A DNA stretch of 36,450 nt from Candidatus Methanogaster sp. GTDB taxonomy: Archaea; Halobacteriota; Methanosarcinia; Methanosarcinales; Methanogasteraceae. Of this stretch, positions 6,080 through 13,293 are shown piece by piece. A program made the position numbers and the translations under genes. The notes under the pieces are model-generated. The model was not told the DNA's origin. It worked only from the letters and a program-made list of their open reading frames with translations, and searched no databases. How positions within the stretch are numbered: the stretch's first letter is position 1; each line of letters starts with the position of its first letter. The DNA lies in assembly GCA_003194445.1 (NCBI GenBank), contig PQXF01000028.1, positions 1-36,450 of the forward strand. The letters run 5' to 3'.

Positions 6080-8911
6080 TCATAGCCTGATTATCCACTC
6101 GTATTTATCCCCGGCTTTCCTTCTCCTCTCAAGGACTCCGTATTCGGTGGATATACTGTCAGTCTCTGTTTTGTCGAAGTAAGAAGCCATCTCCTCCTCG
6201 GTGCGATGGATGCTTCTCTCAATACCTGCGAGATGCCTTCTAAGTTCGATATATCTCTTCAATTTCGCATTTATACCATTCGGGATGGTTTTATTCGCTT
6301 GAGCTCTGGTATCTCCTTCGTATGATTGTGCAATCCATCCTTTTTGTCCTTGTTTGAACGCGTGGAGAACTGGCGAAGGATATCCTTTTGGAGGAATCTT
6401 AAAATGGCAATTGCAGCCCAGTTTCATGGCTATATCCTCGTGTTTCTCTCTGATTCTGGCGCAACTGATGGGATAGGGCTTTAGCTTCCTTATCTTCTTC
6501 TCGGTAAAGCTATAGTCATAGTTTATGCAGTTGCTGATCACCTCGTGTAGAAAATCTTTTCCCTCCTTCCCCAGATGCCCAAGGGTATAAAGCAGGGTAA
6601 CACGCTCGGAATTATCAAGATAATGGGTATCTCTGGCTTTATTCACCAGATAATTTACCACGTTGCAACCGGAGAGCAGGCGCTCTACTAGCGGTGATTC
6701 CGTCTTCTTTGTTGGGGCAGTCCCGGATTTAACACTATATGTTAACAGTATCTCCTCGATCTTTGTCCGGGGGATATGGCTGATCTTGAAGAGTGCCGCG
6801 ATCTGGTTCCGGAGTGGATCACCTTCCCGATTGAGGAAGAGCGATCTACGGTTGGTTCTTTTGTGGATGCCAAGAGGCAGTTTGATTAGTGGTCCGAATC
6901 CTTCTCCGGTTCCTTTCACTTTATCGCGGTCGGGAAAGATCTCCCAGTGTATCCCGTGACCGGGCATGCCCGCTTTCTCGACGATGAATTTGAGAAAAGC
7001 TCTGACCAATTTGGCTGGCACAGGTGCATCAAAGAAGAACCAGAGATGGCGTCCTTTGTAGCCACTGTCTTCGATTAAGACTGGAATTTCCAGATCATCG
7101 CAGATGGACGCCATCCTTGCAGCATCGTTCTGTGTTAGCTGATGGAGCTTTGCAGCCTCCTCTTCATCCTTCGCATATTCCAAAAGTGCTTTCTGGCTGA
7201 TATCGATATCGATTGCCGAGACGCGGACCCGGTCATCTTCATCCATCAGATACAGCCCTATGGTCTCTTCGCCTCCAAGATGGTGCTTTATCTCTGTCAG
7301 GTTCAGTGGACGGGATACATGGGAAAATCCTCTCCTCCCTTTCTCATCAACCCACTGGCATGCGAAGAAGTCATCCCTTCCACGGAATCTAGAAGCGAAA
7401 AGGGACGCATCCTCATCAGAAAAGACGAGCTTGGGTGGTTCCGGGGACGAGGGGACTGCGGGCGCAGGCTTTATAGGCTTCTCCACAGGTTCCGCGCCCA
7501 TCTCCAGCGTCACAGCCTTCTGGTACGATTCCTGAGCCTGACCATATTCGCCAAGTTCGGCGTAACAGAAAGCCAGATCCCGGTAGGACTGGGGCAGATC
7601 CGGACAGTGATGGATGAGCTTCTTCAACCGCTGAATGGAGGGATAGATATCCTCATCCACCAGATCCATCCGTTCCAGAGACTCTTTAGCTTGAGCGTAA
7701 TCCGGATCCGCGGATAGTGCTTGTGAGAATGCGTCAAGGGCTTCTTCCTTCAGACCCAATCTTTGTGCCAGGTGTCCCAGCCGATACCAGAGATCAGCCT
7801 GACCGATCGAAAAATCTCTCAGTCTGCCGAGAAGTCTTCTGGCATTCTCCTCGTCACCAAGCTCAAGGCTCATCTCTATAAGGGCGATCAAAGTAAGCTC
7901 GTTTTCAGGTTCTATTCCTCTACATGTGCGGAAATAAGCGCTCCATCCTCGTATACTTTCTACTAAGTCCCCGATTCTTTCAACTGTTCCTCGTCTCTTG
8001 CCTGTTTGAGATATCTCATGCAGTCTTCGGCTGATGACGCCAATGGCTTTCTTGCTCGGTCCTCTGCCTTTAAGATCGATATAATATCCCAGGAAGACAA
8101 AGCCCTTCCCGGCATGAACAAGTCTGGTCTTCTTCTCATTCAAATTGAGTTTCAATGACCCCAAAGTGGCGGTTACATCAGTCAGAGCCTTAGCAACCAT
8201 CTCCTGAGATTCTTCCAGCACAACGAAGTCATCAGCGTACCTGATGAGGTGATATCCTTTCGCGGTAATCTCCATGTCAAAGCGATGTAAGAAGATATTG
8301 GCTAACAGCGGGGAGATCGCACTGCCCTGGGAGATGCCCAGATACTCTTCGCGAAGGCTCATATCTTCAAAGATGCTGGCGTTTAGAAACTCCCGGATCA
8401 GATTCAAAACCTCTGTATTGGAGATTCTTTCAGAAACAAAGCTTATGAGTAGATCATGGTCGATTGAGTCGAAGAACGCCTCGATATCCCCATCGAGAAC
8501 CCACTCAAATCCATCATTAAGCAGACCTTCTATTCTGTCGATAGCATCCGGAGATGATCTCCCAGGACGATATGCGAAACTGCAGTCCAGAAATTCTTCC
8601 TCAAAGATTGGGGACAGGACTGAGAGCAGGGATTGCTGTACCACCCTATCCCTGACAGCAGCGATCCCGATTGCGCGTTTGGATCCATCATCCTTATCTA
8701 TGTAGAATCGCAATACCGGAAGGGGTTTGTAATCTCCGCTTTCGAGCTGATCCTGCAGGGTCGCTAAATTCTCATCGAGGCTCCCCTCGAAATCCTCTAT
8801 CGTTACGCGATCAACCCCGGGACCGCCTCCGTTCCCTCTGACTTTAGTCCACGCTGATCTGATGTTCTGCTGGCTGCACACCTTCTTCCAGAGCGCCTGA
8901 TCATCCGTCAT
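6080..8911 (-). CDS. Reverse transcriptase-TPR-archaeo-eukaryotic primase fusion
   Basis: This 943-residue protein has three parts. Residues of about 20-340 are a group II intron-like RT: PVLRFYIDKDDGSKRAIGI, motif A with Asp142 in LDGDIEAFFD, QGSAISPLLANI at 195-206, YADD at 225-228, and FVFLGYYIDLKG. Residues of about 340-470 form TPR-like helices, followed by a Pro-rich linker at 475-497. Residues of about 500-943 are an AEP primase: the AIDIDIS motif with Asp568 and Asp570, SGYKGRHLW at 616-624, and LIKLPLGIHKR near 676-686. A C-terminal part has cysteines 749, 795, 817, 833 and 835, recalling the Fe-S or zinc region of large primase subunits. All the named catalytic motifs are intact. 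Its place 10 bp upstream of cas1 suggests it makes or processes spacer precursors, perhaps from RNA. CRISPR-associated primase-polymerases are known; this exact RT-TPR-primase order needs a database check. A GAGGGTGAG site supports the start. Confidence 0.92.
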   Translation of the reverse strand: MTDDQALWKKVCSQQNIRSAWTKVRGNGGGPGVDRVTIEDFEGSLDENLATLQDQLESGDYKPLPVLRFYIDKDDGSKRAIGIAAVRDRVVQQSLLSVLSPIFEEEFLDCSFAYRPGRSSPDAIDRIEGLLNDGFEWVLDGDIEAFFDSIDHDLLISFVSERISNTEVLNLIREFLNASIFEDMSLREEYLGISQGSAISPLLANIFLHRFDMEITAKGYHLIRYADDFVVLEESQEMVAKALTDVTATLGSLKLNLNEKKTRLVHAGKGFVFLGYYIDLKGRGPSKKAIGVISRRLHEISQTGKRRGTVERIGDLVESIRGWSAYFRTCRGIEPENELTLIALIEMSLELGDEENARRLLGRLRDFSIGQADLWYRLGHLAQRLGLKEEALDAFSQALSADPDYAQAKESLERMDLVDEDIYPSIQRLKKLIHHCPDLPQSYRDLAFCYAELGEYGQAQESYQKAVTLEMGAEPVEKPIKPAPAVPSSPEPPKLVFSDEDASLFASRFRGRDDFFACQWVDEKGRRGFSHVSRPLNLTEIKHHLGGEETIGLYLMDEDDRVRVSAIDIDISQKALLEYAKDEEEAAKLHQLTQNDAARMASICDDLEIPVLIEDSGYKGRHLWFFFDAPVPAKLVRAFLKFIVEKAGMPGHGIHWEIFPDRDKVKGTGEGFGPLIKLPLGIHKRTNRRSLFLNREGDPLRNQIAALFKISHIPRTKIEEILLTYSVKSGTAPTKKTESPLVERLLSGCNVVNYLVNKARDTHYLDNSERVTLLYTLGHLGKEGKDFLHEVISNCINYDYSFTEKKIRKLKPYPISCARIREKHEDIAMKLGCNCHFKIPPKGYPSPVLHAFKQGQKGWIAQSYEGDTRAQANKTIPNGINAKLKRYIELRRHLAGIERSIHRTEEEMASYFDKTETDSISTEYGVLERRRKAGDKYEWIIRL

Positions 8912-8997
8912 TGTAGTATCTCACCCTCTTCTGGCAGCTGTTTTATTCGCTGGTTAGATCCTCTTTCTTTTGGCTGTGGGTATTATCTGCTGCAAAT

Positions 8998-9216
8998 TCA
9001 AAGACTTTCCCATGCAGTTCTGTTGATTTTTGCCTGTTTTAGGATTCTTATCAGAAGTTCCCTGCCAATATCACCTTTATGGGGGTTTGGGAGTCTAAGG
9101 GTAACGTTGTCTCTAACCATGAACTGATGTTTCCCGCCAGAATAAGGTCCTTTGAAACCAAGAATTTTCAGGTATCGTATCAAATCTCTTCTCTTAATTG
9201 GTCCCACCAGGGGCAT
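8998..9216 (-). CDS. hicA: HicA-family mRNA interferase toxin
   Basis: The 72-residue protein has the HicA double-stranded RNA-binding-like fold signature: a KRRDLIRYLKILGFK helix, then GGKHQFM with the expected catalytic His, then a strand and PNPHKGDIGRELLIRILKQA. HicA cleaves mRNA when freed from HicB. The start codon overlaps the hicB stop by one base (TGATG), so translation is probably coupled. The pair sits between the adaptation operon and a field of decayed CRISPR repeats. Confidence 0.93.
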   Translation of the reverse strand: MPLVGPIKRRDLIRYLKILGFKGPYSGGKHQFMVRDNVTLRLPNPHKGDIGRELLIRILKQAKINRTAWESL

Positions 9217-9464
9217 CAGACTGCCTCCATGATCGAGAGACCAACACCATCAATAACCGGTAGCGGCAGATTAAGATGTACTCTGAGTAGCACCCATTCC
9301 TCAAGGACCTCCCCCAGTTCGCCTCTACACGACTCGTGGGTATCGCCATTCGCATAAACACCATCAAACCCTGGTATTTCAGCATAGAATGTATCGTCAT
9401 CGGGTAGAATCTCGTATCTGGCTCTTTTCATCGCTGCACGGACGTATTTCAAATAGTTTCCCAT
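9216..9464 (-). CDS. hicB: HicB-family antitoxin
   Basis: The 82-residue protein shows the partial RNase H-like HicB fold: YEILPDDDTFYAEIPGFDGVYANGDTHESC, followed by a helix (GELGEVLEEWVLL) and a strand ending in DGVGLSIMEAV. No DNA-binding domain follows, which is common in short HicB proteins. It precedes hicA and overlaps it by one base, the hicBA order. It would neutralise HicA and may repress the pair. Confidence 0.92.
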   Translation of the reverse strand: MGNYLKYVRAAMKRARYEILPDDDTFYAEIPGFDGVYANGDTHESCRGELGEVLEEWVLLRVHLNLPLPVIDGVGLSIMEAV

Positions 9465-9552
9465 CCTCTTTCATCTCCTACAGCTTTTTTTACGGATTTA
9501 TTCTGCGATGCTTAAAAGGCTTTCGGCGATTCGGATCGACGCGAACGGAGAA

Positions 9553-9720
9553 GTTTCAATCCCCTATTAAGCGGGTCTGGTCTTCACATGATAATAGCTT
9601 TCTTCCGGGTTCAAGTCTTGAATGACTGTTTCAATCCCGCATTGAGTGGGTCGGGCCCTTTGCACTTCGTGTGTTCCGCATGGTTTCAACCCTTGTTTAA
9701 CTGGATGTACTCTGTATGTC
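9553..9720 (-). CRISPR. Decayed CRISPR cluster (three repeats)
   Basis: The repeat at 9553-9589 matches the array 2 repeat except for its last base. A second at about 9628-9665 (GTTTCAATCCCGCATTGAG) and a third at about 9683-9718 (GTTTCAACCCTTGTTTAAC) are increasingly diverged. Spacer-sized gaps separate them. The gradient of decay suggests a dead array fragment. It has no leader of the kind seen beside arrays 1 and 2. Confidence 0.8.
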
Positions 9721-9780
9721 AATGGGACGGTCACAATACTACTTAAAAGCAAAACATATAAATAGGAGGTATAATATTAT

Positions 9781-10002
9781 ATGACACCAAAAACAGAATC
9801 GTCAATACTCAGAGGAGTGATTAAACAGGCAAAAAGCATAGTAGTCGTACCATTAGTAGCAGGGGCTATGTGTTCAACAACTTTATTATCAAATGGTCAA
9901 TATATCTTTGCAATTGAGTGCACATTGGCTTCTGGTATAGCGACAATAATTCTTGTTACAACCATTTATGTTGCAGATCGGATTTTGGACATAAAATCGT
10001 AA
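9781..10002 (+). CDS. Small two-helix membrane protein, unknown
   Basis: This 73-residue frame has an AGGAGGT site about 11 bases before the ATG and a TATA-like CATATAAATA upstream, so it is likely a real gene. Residues of about 19-38 (KSIVVVPLVAGAMCSTTLLS) and 43-66 (IFAIECTLASGIATIILVTTIYVA) look like membrane segments, with Lys/Arg at both termini. I do not recognise a family. It lies on the plus strand between two clusters of decayed CRISPR repeats, an unusual place for an isolated gene. A small membrane toxin or an accessory factor are possible but unsupported. Confidence 0.55.
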   Translation: MTPKTESSILRGVIKQAKSIVVVPLVAGAMCSTTLLSNGQYIFAIECTLASGIATIILVTTIYVADRILDIKS

Positions 10003-10105
10003 ATTCGACGCTGAATTTATTGGTAGATCATTCCGGACTTTTCTTATATGCAGACTCCATCTTCTAAACGGAAGAATATCCGGTTATGTGTGAGAATTTG
10101 TGCAT

Positions 10106-10205
10106 GTTTCAATCCCCTATTAAGTGGATCTGTTCTCCACACAACGGTATTGACAATAGTAGTATTCGTAGGAATTCTTTTGTTTCAATCCCCCGGCACA
10201 ATCGA
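10106..10205 (-). CRISPR. Decayed CRISPR cluster (one full, one partial repeat)
   Basis: A repeat at 10106-10142 differs from the array 2 repeat at a few positions (AAGTGGATCTGTTCTCCACAC). After a 39-bp spacer, a second repeat starts at 10182 but only its first 14 or so bases remain (GTTTCAATCCCCCG). This is a two-repeat relic truncated on the right. Confidence 0.75.
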
Positions 10206-10282
10206 ATTTCCAGTGATAGGATAGGGTATCCCCTCCCAAAAGCTTTTTAACTCTGGGGTGGAATATATATACTAACTATACA

Positions 10283-10732
10283 ATGATAATTCTAAACTAC
10301 ACACTATTAAACTTTGCCCATGCGGACGCACTCTCCCCAATCTTCGAGAATTACTCGAACTACTTCGAATACACCGCAAACGGAATATTCTGGAGAATTG
10401 TTTTGCCATACTGTCCGAAATGCGGGAATCGGATGAATCACAACGGATACAACGAGCATTGCAAAAAAAGACTTGTCAGCGTCAAGATCGAGAGATATCT
10501 CTGCCCTATTTGCAAAGAACCGCTCGAAGAATCTCGCAGCTTCTGGGAACAACTGAAAACTGACTTTTCCAGCGTCCTAAAATGCATTTACCAGCGTTTG
10601 CGGACTCAAAACGTATCATACCAGCGCATATCATTGGTGATGGAACTCATATACCATAGAGGAAAAGACACCATTCACAACGATTTCACGAATTCAGTCG
10701 AAAGTATAGCTATCCCGCTTTTTTGCGCCTGA
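10283..10732 (+). pseudogene. Transposase N-terminal fragment with zinc finger
   Basis: The 149-residue frame starts ILNYTLLNFAHADALSPIF and has two CxxC pairs, YCPKCGNRMN and LCPICKEPL, forming a zinc finger. I recall this N terminus from insertion-sequence transposases of Methanosarcina and relatives. The catalytic DDE part is missing: the frame stops after a short divergent tail (SIAIPLFCA). A TATA-like TATATATACTAAC lies just upstream. It is best read as a truncated transposase left by a decayed element. Confidence 0.6.
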
Positions 10733-10910
10733 AATTTCACGATTGTATGCGATGTGCTGAGCCTTTACATATAAGGAACTTTACTTCACCTCTTCAAGAT
10801 TTATTTTTGCCGTGAAGGTATCGATAATGGCAGACACACAACCATAACCATTATGCAGCACAAACGAAAAAACAAGGTGTTGCATCAAGTCATCCAACCG
10901 TTGGGCGAAT
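10733..10910. other. Intergenic stretch, possible promoter only
   Basis: No gene is visible. A TATA-like TTTACATATAAGG near 10765 could serve the frameshifted pair downstream. The rest shows no repeat or CRISPR similarity. Confidence 0.3.
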
Positions 10911-11191
10911 ATGAATCCAAATCAAATCAAACAGTATGTCCGGATGTTTGTGCTGGATGGTAAATATTCCATTGAATGGCAGCACATCAAGCAGCGCGGG
11001 CATCATGTAGAAGAATATGAGATCAAGACAGCATTGTTGCATGGCAGGCATGTACCTGATCGAGACTACCCCAATCGTTATAATGTGCATTCGGCACAAT
11101 ATCACCAAATAAGAAGATACGGGTTGTATACACACTTGTAGAGCAGCCAGATGGAATGACTGTAGTTGTAATAACAGCATTCGAGGACTGA
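10911..11191 (+). pseudogene. DUF4258-like toxin, frameshifted
   Basis: The first frame (10911-11141) reads LDGKYSIEWQHIKQRGHHVEEYEIKTALLHG in short overlapping pieces and then stops. Near 11120 the homologous C terminus continues in another frame, as RVVYTLVEQPDGMTVVVITAFED ending at the TGA at 11189-11191. Together these resemble DUF4258 proteins, small RelE/MqsR-like folds usually paired with a zinc-finger antitoxin. One indel breaks the gene unless it is a sequencing error. A zinc-finger gene begins 3 bp downstream, as expected for a toxin-antitoxin pair. Confidence 0.6.
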
Positions 11192-11194
11192 ACC

Positions 11195-11543
11195 ATGAAC
11201 GAAAAATATCCGACATGCATCCTGGGCGCACCGGTGAGCGTACCGCAGATGACCGATGATGAGATCCGAGAAGGGTTGGTGGCAGCGGGTGCTGTGATCA
11301 TGGAAGGTTGTGAATGCGGCGGACGTTTCGAGCGTGTTGATGACATCGTGGTCGATATGGTTTGTGGATAGCAGGCAGGTCATCGTCAGGCATCTGCATG
11401 GACTCAGGTGTTCGAGGTGCGGGATGGAGGCGTTGAGTCCCGAATCGATGCGCACGGTAGAAAGTCGGATGCGTGAGAAACGCTCGAGCGTTAGATTCAA
11501 ACGTCCAGCACGCGCGGCTCGTGAATCCGGGATACCCGTTTAA
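11195..11543 (+). pseudogene. YgiT/MqsA-type zinc-finger antitoxin, frameshifted
   Basis: The first frame starts MNEKYPTCILGAPVSV and contains CECGG, stopping at a TAG near 11370. The other half continues in a second frame as VIVRHLHGLRCSRCGMEAL and ends with a basic tail, KRPARAARESGIPV. The two CxC/CxxC halves together make the four-cysteine zinc site of YgiT/MqsA-type antitoxins. It follows the DUF4258-like gene by 3 bp. Both members of the pair are frameshifted, which favours decay over chance error, though assembly indels remain possible. Confidence 0.6.
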
Positions 11544-11585
11544 GTGTCTGAGCTGGTCGGTTGGATTATGCGGCGTCAGTTAATG

Positions 11586-11702
11586 GCTACAATCCTATAG
11601 TCCTTATTAAGCGGGTCTGGTTGTCACACGCAGAAAACAGTCTCGGAATAAATAATAGCATCAACGTTTCAATCTCCTATTGAGCAGGTCTGGTTTTCGC
11701 AC
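11586..11702 (-). CRISPR. Decayed CRISPR cluster (two repeats)
   Basis: A rearranged repeat ends at 11629 (TTAAGCGGGTCTGGTTGTCA plus CAC). A second at 11666-11702 (GTTTCAATCTCCTATTGAGC, then AGGTCTGGTTTTCGCAC) follows a 36-bp spacer. Both have several substitutions. The base string TGAGAAAATCGTCG that follows the second repeat recurs after the solo repeat at 12953. Confidence 0.75.
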
Positions 11703-11762
11703 TGAGAAAATCGTCGGGGTGACTTTCTCCCGCTGAAAGCAACGAGGCTTCTTGCTTTAAAG

Positions 11763-12859
11763 GGCACCCCACTACTTTGGTGTGGGTGCTATGAATCGGA
11801 AATTCAGAATCTCAATCAAGCTGATTTGATGGTCACAAATCCCGGCTTTCATGCAGGGAGTGACCGGAACAGTAATCCAATTCTTACTGCTCTTTCCACT
11901 GAGTGTTAAATGCGCTTTCAAGTAGTTATGCATGAATTTAAAGCAGGATACTGCTTTTTCTCCCCAGCTTAAAAGTCTTGGGATTCGTTTGCTACGTCTT
12001 CGTATGTAATTACACAAGTCTCTTATCTGCGAATTCAGGCACTCGATCAAAGCAGTGGTTATTTTCTTCCCGAGTCCCAGAGAGGATATTTTCGCTTCGA
12101 TTGACTCTCTCTTTCCACTGAATAGGGCATAAGTCACGAATCCTTCAGTTTCTGAATATTCTGACTTATTTATGACGCCAGTAAGTGGCTTTTCCTCTCC
12201 ATCTGCGAGATATTTCTCAACAAATTTCACATAGCCTATGTACGCATCAATCAAGACCAATCCCACCTTCCCTTTATATCCCTCCAACTTTTTGAACAAT
12301 TCTTCCAGCGTCTCATCATCCCTCTTCCCTACGACAAAGTCTATCAGATACTTATTTTCAGGATCATAAGCGAGCCACCCGTAAAACTCCCTACTACCCT
12401 GTATTTTTATGTATATTTCGTCTATTTCGATTACTTTTGGAGCATAATCGTCTGGATCTGATATAAACTCCTCATATTTCTCAAATCTCCCCACAACTTC
12501 CCTTAATAAATTCCGAATGCTCTTCTCTGTTACCTGAACTAAAGGAGGCATATTGCTTGCCGGATACCCGGTAAGGAATAGATATATGATCGTAATTATC
12601 GTATCCCTTGGCATTTTCTTATGGTAGAAAATTGTGCCTATCTTCTCATTAAACGTCTTTCCACAATCCTCGCACTTAAATCTCCTATGATGATCGATGT
12701 TATGTTGTTTTCCGTGACCAATGATGTCTGAACTTCCACATACTGGACAAGTCCATCCCTTTTCTGTTTGCTCTCCATGAATCCGTATCGTTTTTTTGTT
12801 CATGAATATGCATAAAACGGCTAATATTATTAATACCCACACTTATCTACTGGGGTATC
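11763..12859 (-). mobile_element. IS1-like insertion sequence, about 1.1 kb
   Basis: The ends form an imperfect inverted repeat of 29 bp: left 11763-11791 (GGCACCCCACTAC, then TGTGGGTGCTA) and right 12831-12859, whose complement reads GATACCCCAGTAG, then TGTGGGTATTA. Twenty of 29 positions agree by my count. A single transposase gene fills the interior and its stop codon lies inside the left end. I could not find a clear target-site duplication. Decayed CRISPR repeats lie on both sides. Confidence 0.75.
11772..12803 (-). CDS. IS1-like DDE transposase
   Basis: The start at 12803 gives MNKKTIRIHGEQTEKGW; the open frame extends 13 codons further but those residues are hydrophobic and unlike the family. 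The N terminus is a zinc finger with two CxxC pairs (CPVCGSSD, KCEDCGKTF). The catalytic core shows EIDEIYIKI, then LVLIDAYIGYVKF, then a C-terminal region ALIECLNSQIRDLCNYIRRR that resembles the IS1 family. The length of 343 residues is longer than classical IS1 but similar to archaeal IS1-like transposases as I recall them. The frame is intact, so the element may be active. Confidence 0.7.
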   Translation of the reverse strand: MNKKTIRIHGEQTEKGWTCPVCGSSDIIGHGKQHNIDHHRRFKCEDCGKTFNEKIGTIFYHKKMPRDTIITIIYLFLTGYPASNMPPLVQVTEKSIRNLLREVVGRFEKYEEFISDPDDYAPKVIEIDEIYIKIQGSREFYGWLAYDPENKYLIDFVVGKRDDETLEELFKKLEGYKGKVGLVLIDAYIGYVKFVEKYLADGEEKPLTGVINKSEYSETEGFVTYALFSGKRESIEAKISSLGLGKKITTALIECLNSQIRDLCNYIRRRSKRIPRLLSWGEKAVSCFKFMHNYLKAHLTLSGKSSKNWITVPVTPCMKAGICDHQISLIEILNFRFIAPTPK

Positions 12860-12952
12860 ATTTTTTGCGCGATACAACCTTCACTGGTATTATTAGGTAT
12901 GCTTATGCTTGGGTGGTCTCTTCTTATGTATTTCGCACGGCTCTGCTGAGCG

Positions 12953-12989
12953 GTTTCAATCCCCCATTGAGCGGGTCTGGCCGCCACAC
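12953..12989 (-). CRISPR. Solo decayed CRISPR repeat
   Basis: A single 37-bp repeat (GTTTCAATCCCCCATTGAGC, then GGGTCTGGCCGCCACAC) stands alone just right of the IS element. It directly abuts the fragment of an ATPase gene. No second repeat follows within spacer distance. Confidence 0.75.
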
Positions 12990-12990
12990 T

Positions 12991-13191
12991 GAGAAAATCG
13001 TCGAGATAAAAAAAGGGTGGGAAGTGGATTTTGTGGTCAAATCCTGCGTGGACCTTGGGGAACTGATTCGGGTTTGCTGGAATTTGGGTGATGGGGTAAA
13101 GGAGCGGGAGGTGCGGGGGTTGGTTGCGACTATGTGGTATTTTAATCTTAGAAAAGCCACAATAATAACTGAAGACACCCTGAAAGAATAA
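12991..13191 (+). pseudogene. C-terminal fragment of a DUF4143-type AAA protein
   Basis: An open frame reads EIKKGWEVDFVVKSC, then GELIRVCWNLGD, then KEREVRGLVATM, and ends IITEDTLKE. This is the C-terminal PD-(D/E)XK-like part of archaeal and bacterial AAA ATPases with DUF4143, where DFVV and LIQVCWDL are typical. The N-terminal ATPase is absent; the frame begins right at a decayed CRISPR repeat. It is a gene remnant. Confidence 0.6.
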
Positions 13192-13293
13192 TTAGTTGGG
13201 GGTAGTACCGTAGAATTTGTGCCTCGGTGGTTATGGTTGCTAAAATGGGGATCGGCAACTCCGGACTGGAGAAAAAAAACTGCTCATCACATC

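Noticed and set aside
11763-12859. Target-site duplication for the IS1-like element
   Set aside because: Flanks (CTTTAAAG on the left, ATTTTTTG on the right) do not match convincingly.
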